This document shows, piece by piece, positions 18,710-27,237 of a stretch of DNA of 64,000 nt. Under the pieces are notes generated by a model. That model did no database searches, was not told where the DNA came from, and saw nothing but the letters and a program-made list of their open reading frames with translations. The translations under genes and the position numbers were made by a program. How positions within the stretch are numbered: the first letter of the stretch is position 1; each line of letters opens with the position of its first letter. The DNA comes from Sedimentisphaerales bacterium (lineage in GTDB: Bacteria > Planctomycetota > Phycisphaerae > Sedimentisphaerales > SG8-4), in NCBI GenBank assembly GCA_016928975.1, contig JAFGJR010000147.1, positions 93,413-157,412 of the forward strand. Direction: 5' to 3'.

Positions 18710-19603
18710 ATGGATTTGTTGCGAATCCTTCGCCCGGTCCACTGGATCAAGAATGTCTTCGTGTTCGCCGCGTTGATCTTCGGCCGGCGGCTCTTCGGGC
18801 CCGCGGAGGAGACCCTCTGGGCCTTCGTCCATGCAGCCGGAGCGTTCGTCTGCTTCTCGCTCGCGTCTTCGGCGATGTACATCTTCAACGACATTGAAGA
18901 CCGCAAGACCGACAGTATTCATCCGGAGCGCCGCGACCGGCCCATCGCCGGCGGTCGCATGACTGTCCGGACGGCTTCCCTCGTCGCCGCGGTCTGTGGC
19001 GTGCTCGCTCTGGCGGGCAGTCTGCCGGTTTCGCCTTCGCTGACATTGATCGTGCTGGCCTACATGGTCCTGATGGTGTTCTACTCCCTGGGTTTGAAGC
19101 ACGTCATGATCCTGGACTGCGCGATCATCGCGGCCGGCTTCTGCCTGCGGGCGGTGGCGGGCGCGGTGGCGATCGACGTATTCATCTCGCCTTGGCTGGT
19201 GATTTGCACGTTTGCTTTGACGCTGTTCATGGCCTTCAGCAAGCGCCGCGGCGAGATCGCTCTGCTCCAGGCCAACAGCGAGGCCTTCCGTAAGACGCTG
19301 GGCGAGTACACGCCCGAGCTGCTCGCGCACATGCTGGACGTCAGCAGCGTCCTGGCGGTCGCGTGTTTTCTCCTGTACACGATGGATTTTCGAACCCGGG
19401 AGCTGTTCGGCACGAATGATCTTGTATATACGACGCCGCTGGTACTGTATTGTATTTTCCGGTTCAGCGCGTTGACCCAGAAGGGCGTCTATTCGGACCC
19501 GGTGAAGCTGATTCTTCGGGATCGTCCGTTTGAGATCGGCTTTGTGCTCTGGGTCGTCTTGTGCATCGCGATCATCTATGGCAAGGGGCTTACGGCGTTC
19601 TGA
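18710..19603 (+). CDS. UbiA-family prenyltransferase, decaprenyl-phosphate phosphoribosyltransferase-like
   Basis: A polytopic membrane protein of 297 residues from ATG 18710. The frame is open upstream to 18653, but the extra codons come from the AT-rich repeat. The Asp-rich cation/diphosphate motif FNDIEDRKTDSIHPERRDRP matches the branch that transfers phosphoribose from PRPP to polyprenyl phosphate; the second motif region is YSLGLKHVMILDCAIIAAG. Other signatures are RPVHWIKNVFVFAALIFG at the N-terminus and FMAFSKRRGEIALL. In actinobacteria this step leads to decaprenyl-phosphoryl-arabinose; in other phyla the final product is not known. The adjacent HAD phosphatase could remove the 5'-phosphate that such a pathway leaves (inference). 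rluB follows after three bases. Confidence 0.85.
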   Translation: MDLLRILRPVHWIKNVFVFAALIFGRRLFGPAEETLWAFVHAAGAFVCFSLASSAMYIFNDIEDRKTDSIHPERRDRPIAGGRMTVRTASLVAAVCGVLALAGSLPVSPSLTLIVLAYMVLMVFYSLGLKHVMILDCAIIAAGFCLRAVAGAVAIDVFISPWLVICTFALTLFMAFSKRRGEIALLQANSEAFRKTLGEYTPELLAHMLDVSSVLAVACFLLYTMDFRTRELFGTNDLVYTTPLVLYCIFRFSALTQKGVYSDPVKLILRDRPFEIGFVLWVVLCIAIIYGKGLTAF

Positions 19604-19606
19604 GAC

Positions 19607-20386
19607 ATGGCAAAAGAGAGATTACAGAAGGTGATGGCATCGGCGGGAGTGGCCTCGCGCAGGCAATGCGAGGAGCTGATCCTGCAAGGCATGGTCGGCG
19701 TCAACGGCCGCATTGTCGATACACTGCCAGCCTTTGTGGATCCCCAGACGGACGTCATCACGGTGGGCGGCCAGCGGCTTCAGCAACGCAAGCTCGTGTA
19801 CTTTCTGCTGAACAAACCCAAGGGCGTGATCTGCACGAGCGACGATCCGCAGGGCCGGCCGAAAGCGACGGATCTTGTGCCGCCTGTGGAGCGGGTCTTC
19901 TGCGTCGGGCGGCTCGACGCCGATACGACCGGGTTGATCCTGCTGACGAACGACGCCGAGCTGACGGATATACTGACCCATCCCAGGTACAAAGTCCCCA
20001 AGACCTACGTGGCGAGGGTGGCCGGACGCGTCGAGCGGGAGGTCGTGGCGAAGCTGAGAAAAGGTGTCTGGCTGGCAGAGGGCAGGACAACGGAGGCGGA
20101 TGTGAAGGTCTTGAAGAGCGGCCGCAATGAGTCGCTTGTCGAGGTCACGATCAGGCAAGGTCTGAACCGGCAGGTTCGGCGGATGCTCGCCAAAGTCGGA
20201 TTGCCGGTGCAAGCCCTCAAAAGAACTCGCATTGGTCCTCTGAAACTGGAGGGCCTGGGCGTGGGCAAGTTCCGGCCGTTGACGAAGGGGGAAGTAGCTG
20301 CGCTCAGACGGGCCGCGGCGAAGACGGGAGGCGCTCGTGACACGGCTCGTACACCGCATGCCCGCGGCCAGACAGGGCACAGGTGA
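19607..20386 (+). CDS. rluB: 23S rRNA pseudouridine synthase, RluB/RsuA family
   Basis: Residues 1 to about 60 form an S4 RNA-binding domain (ERLQKVMASAGVASRRQCEE). The catalytic domain follows with YFLLNKPKGVICTSDDPQGR, the catalytic-aspartate motif GRLDADTTGLILLTND, PKTYVARVAGRV and the closing EVTIRQGLNRQVRRMLAKVG. These mark the RsuA/RluB/E/F family; the length and the S4 domain fit RluB, which modifies U2605 of 23S rRNA in E. coli. It begins three bases after the UbiA-like gene and is likely co-transcribed with it. The final 30 residues (GGARDTARTPHARGQTGHR region) are a basic tail beyond the conserved fold. Confidence 0.92.
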   Translation: MAKERLQKVMASAGVASRRQCEELILQGMVGVNGRIVDTLPAFVDPQTDVITVGGQRLQQRKLVYFLLNKPKGVICTSDDPQGRPKATDLVPPVERVFCVGRLDADTTGLILLTNDAELTDILTHPRYKVPKTYVARVAGRVEREVVAKLRKGVWLAEGRTTEADVKVLKSGRNESLVEVTIRQGLNRQVRRMLAKVGLPVQALKRTRIGPLKLEGLGVGKFRPLTKGEVAALRRAAAKTGGARDTARTPHARGQTGHR

Positions 20387-20731
20387 TGGAAGGACACTTC
20401 GGTCCGGCGTCCTCTTGGCACACATGGTCTGGCACGCGGGGCACAAGACCTGTGTCGGGGCAGGGCGAGCGAGAATGAGGCAAATTCCCCTATCTCGGAC
20501 CGCGCTTTCGCTCGGAACAAGCCCCTGTTCTGGATGGGGTTTGTGGCCACATGGCGTCCGATAATATTGTCTTGGCCTCGGGATGTGGCCCCGGGCATGC
20601 CCAGAAACGAGTTGTCGCCCCGGAAAAGGGGGGTGCCGATGCCGCCAGGAGCGTCTGCTTGGACCTTCTCACGTCAGACTGTGGGACGATGGAAAGCTCG
20701 GTAATTTCACGTCGGCAGGGTGGTGAAGTAG
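20387..20731. other. intergenic region, no gene recognised
   Basis: About 345 bases between rluB and the next promoter. Short open frames on both strands lack ribosome-binding sites. A CCCC-GGAAAA-GGGG hairpin lies near 20,620, too small and without a U-run to call a terminator. Nothing else is supported. Confidence 0.4.
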
Positions 20732-20760
20732 TTGCATTGAGCCGATGGTAATGGTATAAG
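20732..20760 (+). promoter_or_regulatory. sigma70-type promoter of the chorismatase-like gene
   Basis: TTGCAT (20732-20737), a 17-base spacer and TATAAG (20755-20760). The expected start near 20767 precedes the GTG at 20771 by only a few bases but gives a normal leader of about 43 bases to the TTG at 20810. The same unusual TTGCAT -35 element occurs at two other promoters in this window. Confidence 0.5.
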
Positions 20761-20809
20761 GAAGAGACGTGTGTCACAATTTGGCAGAAGGCAGGCAGGA
20801 GCCGCAGCG

Positions 20810-21916
20810 TTGACGAGAGTCCAGAAACGAGCCGAAAATGGCTTGAGCATTACGACGTTGAGCCGAGATTCCGTTCAGGAATACTTCATCACGTTGACAC
20901 CTGAGGGTGATGAATCTCCCGAATCGCTGTTTGGACGGCTGGGGGATGCCGTACGTGGGCTTCGCGGCGACGTGATCTCCGTGGAGTCTCTCGGAATGTC
21001 CGCCGCTGATAGGAAGAGTCTGGATTCGCTGGCGCGGGCGCTCGGCGGCCCGGATGCGCCGGTGGGATGGGTGGAGAACACGCGAACGGACAATCTCTGC
21101 GGCGTTCACTTGTGGGCTATCTCCGGGGCCAAAACTGTCCCGGTGCACCTTGGCGGCCGGCGGATAGGAACCGTCTTTGAGGACCGATCTGCCCGCTATC
21201 TGCGCCTGGTGGGCCTGCTACCGAGTGACCCGGCCTGCCCCCAGCCTCAGCAGGCCGAGACGATTCTCGAGCAGATGGAGGCGGCCCTGGCGGATCAACA
21301 TCTGACCTTCGCCAATGTGTTGCGGACGTGGTTCTACAACAATGATATCCTCGCCTGGTACCGCGAATTCAATGGCGTTCGCAATGCCTTTTTCCGGGAG
21401 CGAGGCGTCTTCAACGCCATGATGCCGGCCAGCACGGGCGTGGCGGGACGCAACGCGATCGAGGCCGCTCTCATCTCCGGCCTGATCGCCGTCGAGGCCA
21501 AGGATCCGGCGGTGAAGGCCTTCGCGGTGCCTTCGCCTTTGCAGTCGTCTGCCGCCGATTACGGCAGCAGCTTCAGCCGGGCGGTGGAACTCGATCTGCC
21601 GGATCACCGGCGGCTTTACGTCTCCGGGACGGCCAGCATCGACCGTTCCGGCAAGACCGTCTTCATCGGAGACTGTCGCGCCCAGGTCAAGCAGACGATG
21701 GAGGTTGTGCAGGCCATTCTGCGGTCCCGGGGCATGGACTGGACGGATGTCACGCGCGCCCTGGCATACTTCAAGAGGGCTCCCGATGCGTTCCTCTTCG
21801 ATGCGTACCGCAAGGAAGCCGGGCTGCCTTCGTTCCCGGCGATCGTGGTCGAGAACGACATCTGCCGGGACGAGCTCCTGTACGAGATTGAGGTGGACGC
21901 GATAAAGACGAAGTGA
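20810..21916 (+). CDS. chorismatase-like protein (FkbO/Hyg5/XanB2 relative, Rid fold)
   Basis: Two starts compete: GTG 20771 (381 aa) and TTG 20810 (368 aa). I prefer TTG because AGGAG lies eight bases before it and the promoter's predicted start lies just upstream of 20771. Chorismatases hydrolyse chorismate to dihydroxycyclohexadiene carboxylate or hydroxybenzoates. Family marks: ILAWYREFNGVRNAFFRERG, PASTGVAGRNAIEAAL, AVPSPLQSSAADYGSSFSRA, RRLYVSGTASID, and the closing ENDICRDELLYEIEVDA. That last motif has the Cys and Glu positions associated with the active site. The C-terminal third has the RidA/YjgF fold, so automated annotation may say Rid family. The neighbouring SGNH/TPR gene begins around its stop, suggesting an operon. 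Confidence 0.75.
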   Translation: MTRVQKRAENGLSITTLSRDSVQEYFITLTPEGDESPESLFGRLGDAVRGLRGDVISVESLGMSAADRKSLDSLARALGGPDAPVGWVENTRTDNLCGVHLWAISGAKTVPVHLGGRRIGTVFEDRSARYLRLVGLLPSDPACPQPQQAETILEQMEAALADQHLTFANVLRTWFYNNDILAWYREFNGVRNAFFRERGVFNAMMPASTGVAGRNAIEAALISGLIAVEAKDPAVKAFAVPSPLQSSAADYGSSFSRAVELDLPDHRRLYVSGTASIDRSGKTVFIGDCRAQVKQTMEVVQAILRSRGMDWTDVTRALAYFKRAPDAFLFDAYRKEAGLPSFPAIVVENDICRDELLYEIEVDAIKTK

Positions 21917-21996
21917 CGGCCGAAGGGATGCGGCTGGACGCTCGTTCATGCCACGCCGGCTTTCCCGTACGGCCGGGCACGTCAGGGGTCCGATCC

Positions 21997-24198
21997 ATGT
22001 CATCAAAACGACGCAGACGACCTCCTCGACCCGCGGCAGGCACAAAACCGCAGGACAGACCGAGGAATCGCGGGCCTGTCCGCGGCGTGCGGTTGTGGTT
22101 GTTTCGCCTCCTCGCGGTTGTCGGCCTGCCGCTCGCCGTCCTGTGCTTGCTGGAACTGGCTCTCCGCGTCGTGGGATACGGATATTCGCCAAGGGTGACG
22201 GTGCCATGCAAGGTCAACGGCGTGGCGCATCGCGGCGACAACCTCTATTTCAGCCGGCGGTTCTTCCCGACCATGCTGGCCCGCGAGTTCGAGCCCTTCG
22301 TGTTCCCGACCCGAAAAGCGCCGGGGACGTACCGGATCTTCGTGTTGGGTGCGTCCGCCGCCCAGGGGGTGCCGAATCATGCGTTTCGATTCGGGCGAAT
22401 CCTGGAGGCCATGCTCCAGGAACGGTTTGCGGATGCGCACTTTGAGGTCGTCACGGCGGCGATGGCCGCGATCAATTCCCATGTGGTCGTGGAGGTGGCC
22501 AGAGAGTGTGCTCGATACGAGCCTGACTTGTTTGTCGTCTATCTGGGCAACAACGAGGTCGTCGGACCCTACGGCCCGGGAACCGTGCTGACGCCGGCGC
22601 TGTCCAATCTGCATCTGATCCGGATGGGTATCGCCGCTCGAAGGACCCGGATCGGACAATTGGTCTCCAGTCTGGCACAGATGCGTGGGCTGCCCGGCGG
22701 CGGGCCCAAGTACTGGCAGGGCATGGAGATGTTCGTCGGCCAGCAGGTGCGAGCGGACGATCCCCGCCTGAACGTGGTCTATAAGCATTTCCGACGGAAT
22801 CTGGAGGACATCTGCCATGCCGCCTCCGGCGCAGGGGCACAGACGGTCCTCTGCACGGTGGGGACGAATCTACGGGACTGCCCGCCGTTTGCATCGTCGC
22901 ACAAGCCGGAGCTGACCACAGAGCAGCAGAGCCGTTGGGATCAGCTCTATCAGCAGGGTGTGCAGTACGAAGCCGAGGGGGAATATGCCCGGGCGATCCA
23001 GTCGTACCTCGATGCCGCCGGGCTCGACGACTCGTATGCTGAGCTGCAATTTCGCCTGGGACACTGCCACTGGCAGCTCGGCGAGTATGAGAAAGCGGCA
23101 GAGGACTTCACGCGGGCCCGGGACATCGATGTGCTGCGTTTTCGCGCCGATACGCGGGTCAATGAAGTCGTCCACGCTGTAGCAGCTCAGCGTCGTGAGC
23201 AGGGCGTTCACCTTGCCGACGTGGCCGGGGCGCTTGCGGCCGAAAGCCCGCATGGCTTGCCCGGCGAGGAGCTCTTCCACGAGCACGTGCACATGACCTT
23301 CGAGGGCAACTATGTCGTGGCCAGGACCGTGTTCGATCGGGTGGAGCTGATGTTGAGCGAACGGCTCAAGGCGACACGGCAGGGGGAATCGCCCACATTG
23401 CAGCGGTGTGCTGCCCGGCTGATGTACACGGACTGGAGCCGCCATCAGTCTCTGGACATCGTCGTGACCATGTTTCTGGCCAAGCCGCCGTTTACAGGGC
23501 AGCTCTACCATGAAGAGCATGTCGCTGTTCTTGAGCAAAAGGTGAAGGAGCTGAAGAAGCGGCTTTCGCCCGATGCACTGCGGGCAATCGCGGAGCAATA
23601 TCGTGCGGCCATCGCCCAGGCGCCCAATGACTGGCGACTGCACTGGGACTACGGAAAGCTCCTGGCGGAGGACTTGAAGCAGTATGATGCGGCGCTGGCG
23701 GAGTACCAGACGGTCGTACAACTGCTGCCGCACTCCTATACGGGCTACAACTCCCTGGGTGCCGTGCTGAGGGCAAAGGGGGATTTACGTGCGGCGATGA
23801 CTGAATACGGGAAAGTGCTGCGCATGAAGCCGACGGCCGGCGACGCTCACTACCATCTCGGATGGTGTTTCCAGCAACAAGGCAGAAGTGACGACGCCTG
23901 TAGCCACTACCGCCAGGCGATTCGCTTCACGCCGGATTGCGTACCGGCTTATCTCGGCCTGGGCGAGCTGCTGTTCAAGGGCGGTAAGCTGAAGGAGGCT
24001 CTCGATGTCTGCCGGGCGGGCGTCGCTATTGTCCCGAAGAACCCGCTGCTGCATTCCAACATTGGCGTAGCCCTGATCAAGATGGGCCAGCGCCAGGAGG
24101 GAGCCCAGGAAATCCGCACCGCCCTGCAACTGGATCCCAACTCCCCACAGATCCGCAGAGTGGCCGAGACGCTGCTCGGACCGCAGGCGATCCACTGA
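21997..24198 (+). CDS. membrane-anchored SGNH/GDSL hydrolase with TPR repeats (SxtL-like context)
   Basis: ATG 21997 is favoured (AGGGG eight bases upstream; basic head MSSKRRRRPPRPAAG). GTG 21913, overlapping the previous stop, is the alternative. A transmembrane segment follows (LWLFRLLAVVGLPLAVLCLL). SGNH blocks are visible: FVLGASAAQG (catalytic Ser), VVYLGNNEVVGPYG (block III, Asn) and EHVHMTFEGNYVVA (block V His). Between and after these lie TPR-like helices, e.g. YEAEGEYARAIQSYLDAAG and, at the C-terminus, AYLGLGELLFKGGKLKEALD. The hydrolase part may act as an esterase or acyltransferase on a membrane-proximal substrate. It converges, six bases apart, on a DUF5989/SxtJ/carbamoyltransferase operon, as a GDSL gene accompanies sxtI-sxtK in saxitoxin loci. 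Confidence 0.8.
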   Translation: MSSKRRRRPPRPAAGTKPQDRPRNRGPVRGVRLWLFRLLAVVGLPLAVLCLLELALRVVGYGYSPRVTVPCKVNGVAHRGDNLYFSRRFFPTMLAREFEPFVFPTRKAPGTYRIFVLGASAAQGVPNHAFRFGRILEAMLQERFADAHFEVVTAAMAAINSHVVVEVARECARYEPDLFVVYLGNNEVVGPYGPGTVLTPALSNLHLIRMGIAARRTRIGQLVSSLAQMRGLPGGGPKYWQGMEMFVGQQVRADDPRLNVVYKHFRRNLEDICHAASGAGAQTVLCTVGTNLRDCPPFASSHKPELTTEQQSRWDQLYQQGVQYEAEGEYARAIQSYLDAAGLDDSYAELQFRLGHCHWQLGEYEKAAEDFTRARDIDVLRFRADTRVNEVVHAVAAQRREQGVHLADVAGALAAESPHGLPGEELFHEHVHMTFEGNYVVARTVFDRVELMLSERLKATRQGESPTLQRCAARLMYTDWSRHQSLDIVVTMFLAKPPFTGQLYHEEHVAVLEQKVKELKKRLSPDALRAIAEQYRAAIAQAPNDWRLHWDYGKLLAEDLKQYDAALAEYQTVVQLLPHSYTGYNSLGAVLRAKGDLRAAMTEYGKVLRMKPTAGDAHYHLGWCFQQQGRSDDACSHYRQAIRFTPDCVPAYLGLGELLFKGGKLKEALDVCRAGVAIVPKNPLLHSNIGVALIKMGQRQEGAQEIRTALQLDPNSPQIRRVAETLLGPQAIH

Positions 24199-24204
24199 CC
24201 GGCG

Positions 24205-24414
24205 TCAGAATAGGGGATAAATGAACACGGCGGCGCCGGAACCTCCCAGGAGCACGAGCACACAGAGCAGCAACAGAACGATGATGATCGGTAGTAGCCA
24301 CCACTTCTTGTTATGCTTGAGGAAGTACCAGAATTCCGCAATCAGCGATGGTCGCTTCGCCTGCGCGAGCTCGCCGAACTGGGCTGATTTCTTGTTCTGA
24401 CGGTTCGATGACAT
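24205..24414 (-). CDS. DUF5989 family small membrane protein (SxtK-like)
   Basis: 69 residues: a polar head (MSSNRQNKKSAQFGELAQAK), the conserved RPSLIAEFWYFLKHNKKWWL, then one transmembrane helix (LPIIIVLLLLCVLVLLGG) and a short tail ending FIYPLF. This is the DUF5989 pattern, nearly always encoded next to an SxtJ-like protein and a NodU/CmcH-type carbamoyltransferase. Function unknown; its conservation implies a role with those two at the membrane. It is last of three minus-strand genes, 14 bases after the SxtJ gene. Confidence 0.85.
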   Translation of the reverse strand: MSSNRQNKKSAQFGELAQAKRPSLIAEFWYFLKHNKKWWLLPIIIVLLLLCVLVLLGGSGAAVFIYPLF

Positions 24415-24428
24415 CCTGGAGTCCTATC

Positions 24429-24848
24429 TTACGTCTGGTGAAAGTACCTGTCAAGATTGGCCGCCGGCTTGCGGGGTATCCAGTAGCTGTCGGCGGTGCG
24501 ATCCAGCCTGCGATGCAGCGCATCCCTGCCAATCAGACGAAACACCAGTGCCAGTGGCGTCAGCAGGAGAAAGTAGAACGCGGCCAGCAGGACGAAGCTT
24601 ACGACGAACCCGATGGGCAGCCCCACGGCGCTCAGGATGACGTAGACGATTCTCGCCGCGCGAGGCGAGATCAGGCTGGTCAGCAGAATCGCTGCGCCGG
24701 CCGCCACGGCCGCGATCGCCCAGACGATCGCCAGCCCCCAGATCAGCACGAAGACGCCTGCCAGGACCAGCGACGCCGCCAGGGCGCTGAATCCGAAGAC
24801 ACGCAATTGTTGCTTGCCGGGGTTCCAGTTTATCTCAATCAGTGACAT
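24429..24848 (-). CDS. SxtJ-family membrane protein
   Basis: 139 residues from ATG 24848; the upstream in-frame TTG at 24869 is less likely. It opens MSLIEINWNPGKQQLRVFG, the typical SxtJ N-terminus, followed by three to four hydrophobic helices and the conserved tail LALVFRLIGRDALHRRLDRT followed by DSYWIPRKP. In the saxitoxin cluster sxtJ sits between the carbamoyltransferase sxtI and sxtK, and its role is unproven. Here the order carbamoyltransferase-SxtJ-DUF5989 is the same, with stops and starts 15 to 20 bases apart, so the three are an operon. Confidence 0.85.
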   Translation of the reverse strand: MSLIEINWNPGKQQLRVFGFSALAASLVLAGVFVLIWGLAIVWAIAAVAAGAAILLTSLISPRAARIVYVILSAVGLPIGFVVSFVLLAAFYFLLLTPLALVFRLIGRDALHRRLDRTADSYWIPRKPAANLDRYFHQT

Positions 24849-24865
24849 TGCAGCTCTACCCCTTG

Positions 24866-26695
24866 TCAATCCGGTTGGAACCGGGCCTTGTACTCGTCGA
24901 TCTCATGCTGTCTTGCCTGCGGCTGCTCCCGTTTGTAGAGGATCTGGTTCTCCAGCACGAGCACATCCATGTTCGTCGCCAGGAAGCACCGATAGGCATC
25001 CTCCGGCGAGCAGACGATCGGCTCGCCGCGGATATTGAAGCTCGTGTTGATGATCACAGGACAGCCAGTTTTCTGTTTGAATGCCGACATCAGTCTGTGC
25101 AACCTGGGGTGCCGCTCGGCGTCCACCGTCTGAACCCGGGCGGAGTAGTCCACGTGGGTGATGGCCGGGACAACGCTTCGTTTGACCTTCAGCTTGTCCA
25201 GCCCCTTTGCCGCCGAAGGCAGGGAATCCGTGCGTTTGTCCTCCCGGATCGGGGCGACGAGCAACATGTAGGGGCTGTCCTCCTGGGGGCGCATCTGGAA
25301 GTACTCCGCCACGTCGTCCCGCAGCACGCAGGGGGCGAAGGGCCGGAACGACTCGCGGAACTTGATCTTGAGATTCATCACCGACTGCATTTCCTGGCTT
25401 CGGGCATCCCCAATGATACTGCGGCTGCCAAGCGCTCGCGGCCCGAACTCCATCCGCCCCTGGAACCAGCCGATGACTTTCCCCTCGTCGATCAGATCGG
25501 CCACCTTCGCGATCAGCGCCGGCTCGTCCGCGTAGGCATGGTATTTGGCGTTGCGAGCGTCGAGGAATTGGCGGATCTGCTCGTCATTGTATGCCGGGCC
25601 GAGTAATGACGCTCGCTGCTTGTCGCGTCCCTCGACTTGCCTGGGGTTGCCCAGGAGCTGATGCCAGACGAACAGGGCGGCCCCCAGCGCCCCGCCCGCG
25701 TCGCCGGCCGCCGGCTGAATCCACAGGTTCTCGAACGGCGTCTCGCGCAGGATCCGGCCGTTGGCGACGCAGTTCAAAGCCACGCCGCCGGCCAGGGCGA
25801 GATTCTTCATGCCGGTCTGTTGGTGAACATGGCGAGTTGCTCGCAGCATGGCCTCCTCCGTGACGGCCTGGATGGAAGCGGCGACATCCATCTCCCTCTG
25901 CGTCAGAGGGCTCTCCGGCCTGCGAGGCGGACCGCCAAAGAGCTGCTCGAACCGGCGATTGGTCATCACCATCGTGTGGCAGTACCCGAAGCAGGACATG
26001 TTCAGCCGCAGCGAACCGTCCGGCTTGAGGTCGATCAGCTCGTCCATGATCAGGTCGTAGTATTTCGGCTCGCCGTAGGGGGCCAACCCCATCAGTTTGT
26101 ACTCGCCCGAATTGACCTTGAACCCTGTGAAGTACGTGAACGCGGAGTAGAGAAGGCCAAGCGAATGGGGGAAGTCCAGCTCGTGACTCAACTGCACCTG
26201 ATTGCCGCGACCGATACCGAAACTGGCCGTGGCCCATTCGCCCACGCCGTCCATAGTCAAGATAGCCGCCTCTTCGAAGGGCGAGGGGAAGAACGCACTG
26301 GCGGCATGGGATTCGTGATGCTCGGCGAAAACGTATCGGCCCTTGTAGCGGTGGTCCAGGGCTTCATCCATTTCGCGGGGCAGGTGCAGTTTCTGCTTGA
26401 GCCACACCGGCATGCCCGCCAGAAACTGGCCGAAGCCGCGTGGGGCATAGGCCAGGTAGGTTTCGATCAACCGCTCGAACTTGAGCAGCGGTTTCTCATA
26501 GAACACCACGTGGTCGAGCTTCTCCGGGGTGATTCCTGCGGCGTGGAGGCAATAGTCGACGGCGTGCAACGGGAACCGGCTGTCATGTTTGATGCGGCTG
26601 AACCGCTCCTCCTGAGCGGCCGCGACGATCTCGCCGTCACGCACGAGCGCCGCGGCGCTGTCATGGTAGAAGGCCGAGATTCCCAGGATGTTCAT
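24866..26695 (-). CDS. O-carbamoyltransferase, NodU/CmcH/SxtI family
   Basis: 609 residues, start ATG 26695 with AGGAG five bases upstream. The N-terminal Kae1-like domain opens MNILGISAFYHDSAAALVRD, with EERFSRIKHD, the metal-site histidines in AEHHESHAASAFF and MDGVGEWATASF, then GEYKLMGLAPYG. The C-terminal YrdC-like carbamoyl-adenylating domain contains LALAGGVALNCVANGRI, GRMEFGPRALGSRSI, the closing NTSFNIRGEPIVCSPEDAYR and FLATNMDVLVL. The family makes carbamoyl-adenylate from carbamoyl phosphate and ATP and passes it to a hydroxyl acceptor (saxitoxin, cephalosporin, Nod factor, glycans). The acceptor here is unknown. It is first in the carbamoyltransferase-SxtJ-DUF5989 operon. Confidence 0.93.
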   Translation of the reverse strand: MNILGISAFYHDSAAALVRDGEIVAAAQEERFSRIKHDSRFPLHAVDYCLHAAGITPEKLDHVVFYEKPLLKFERLIETYLAYAPRGFGQFLAGMPVWLKQKLHLPREMDEALDHRYKGRYVFAEHHESHAASAFFPSPFEEAAILTMDGVGEWATASFGIGRGNQVQLSHELDFPHSLGLLYSAFTYFTGFKVNSGEYKLMGLAPYGEPKYYDLIMDELIDLKPDGSLRLNMSCFGYCHTMVMTNRRFEQLFGGPPRRPESPLTQREMDVAASIQAVTEEAMLRATRHVHQQTGMKNLALAGGVALNCVANGRILRETPFENLWIQPAAGDAGGALGAALFVWHQLLGNPRQVEGRDKQRASLLGPAYNDEQIRQFLDARNAKYHAYADEPALIAKVADLIDEGKVIGWFQGRMEFGPRALGSRSIIGDARSQEMQSVMNLKIKFRESFRPFAPCVLRDDVAEYFQMRPQEDSPYMLLVAPIREDKRTDSLPSAAKGLDKLKVKRSVVPAITHVDYSARVQTVDAERHPRLHRLMSAFKQKTGCPVIINTSFNIRGEPIVCSPEDAYRCFLATNMDVLVLENQILYKREQPQARQHEIDEYKARFQPD

Positions 26696-27237
26696 ATGGT
26701 CTCCTGACGCTGTACATCTGCCGGCCGACTTAAGCCGCAGGCGCTGGCCTCAACGGCAGTAGTCTGGCCACACACCGGGCAAGTTCTTCTGCCCGATAGA
26801 ATGGCGGATCGGCCCCAAGAATGCAAGCCCATAGGCGTTTCCCGGATGTCCCATAAGGGGTGGTTGGAGCTTCCGCATTGCCTCCCCACAGAGGTCTGTC
26901 AGGCAGTGTATGACCTGCCCTGCCAGGGGCAGCGCCGTGATCGCCGAACAACGGGCCACTGATACAGCGATGCTGTTCGACGTCGTATCCACGATCCCCG
27001 GAGACATTAGTCCATCAGTGCCTGCCCGCCCAGGTGAGTCGCTGGATTTCTCTTATCAGCGCAGCATTTATCCTTTTCTTCTTGCCTGTTGGCTTGTTTC
27101 CCAGTATCGTGCGAACTGTAAGTAGCGAAGGCGAGGACGGGTGCTCAGACGCGAAGAAAACGAGGCCTTGAGCTTGACAGCGTGTGATTTCGTGCCGCTC
27201 GACGCGGGGTCTCTTACATCAAGAAATGGAGGTGACT
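26696..27237. other. intergenic region between divergent genes, no gene recognised
   Basis: 542 bases. A TTGACA at about 27,175 has no acceptable -10 box at 15-19 bases. A weak TTGTTT/TGTAAG pair with 17-base spacing near 27,090-27,120 is the only other plus-strand candidate. Minus-strand frames near 26,700-27,000 have no ribosome-binding site. Nothing further is supported. Confidence 0.4.

Noticed and set aside
20387..20446. Minus-strand frame with MCPACQTMCAKRTP near the rluB end
   Set aside because: It continues antisense through rluB and lacks initiation signals.
26692..26889. Minus-strand frame with a zinc-ribbon-like RTCPVCGQTTAVEASACGLS
   Set aside because: Only one CxxC pair, no ribosome-binding site, overlaps the carbamoyltransferase leader; likely chance.
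27170..27205. TTGACA upstream of the TolB-like lipoprotein gene as its promoter
   Set aside because: No -10-like hexamer at 15 to 19 bases downstream.
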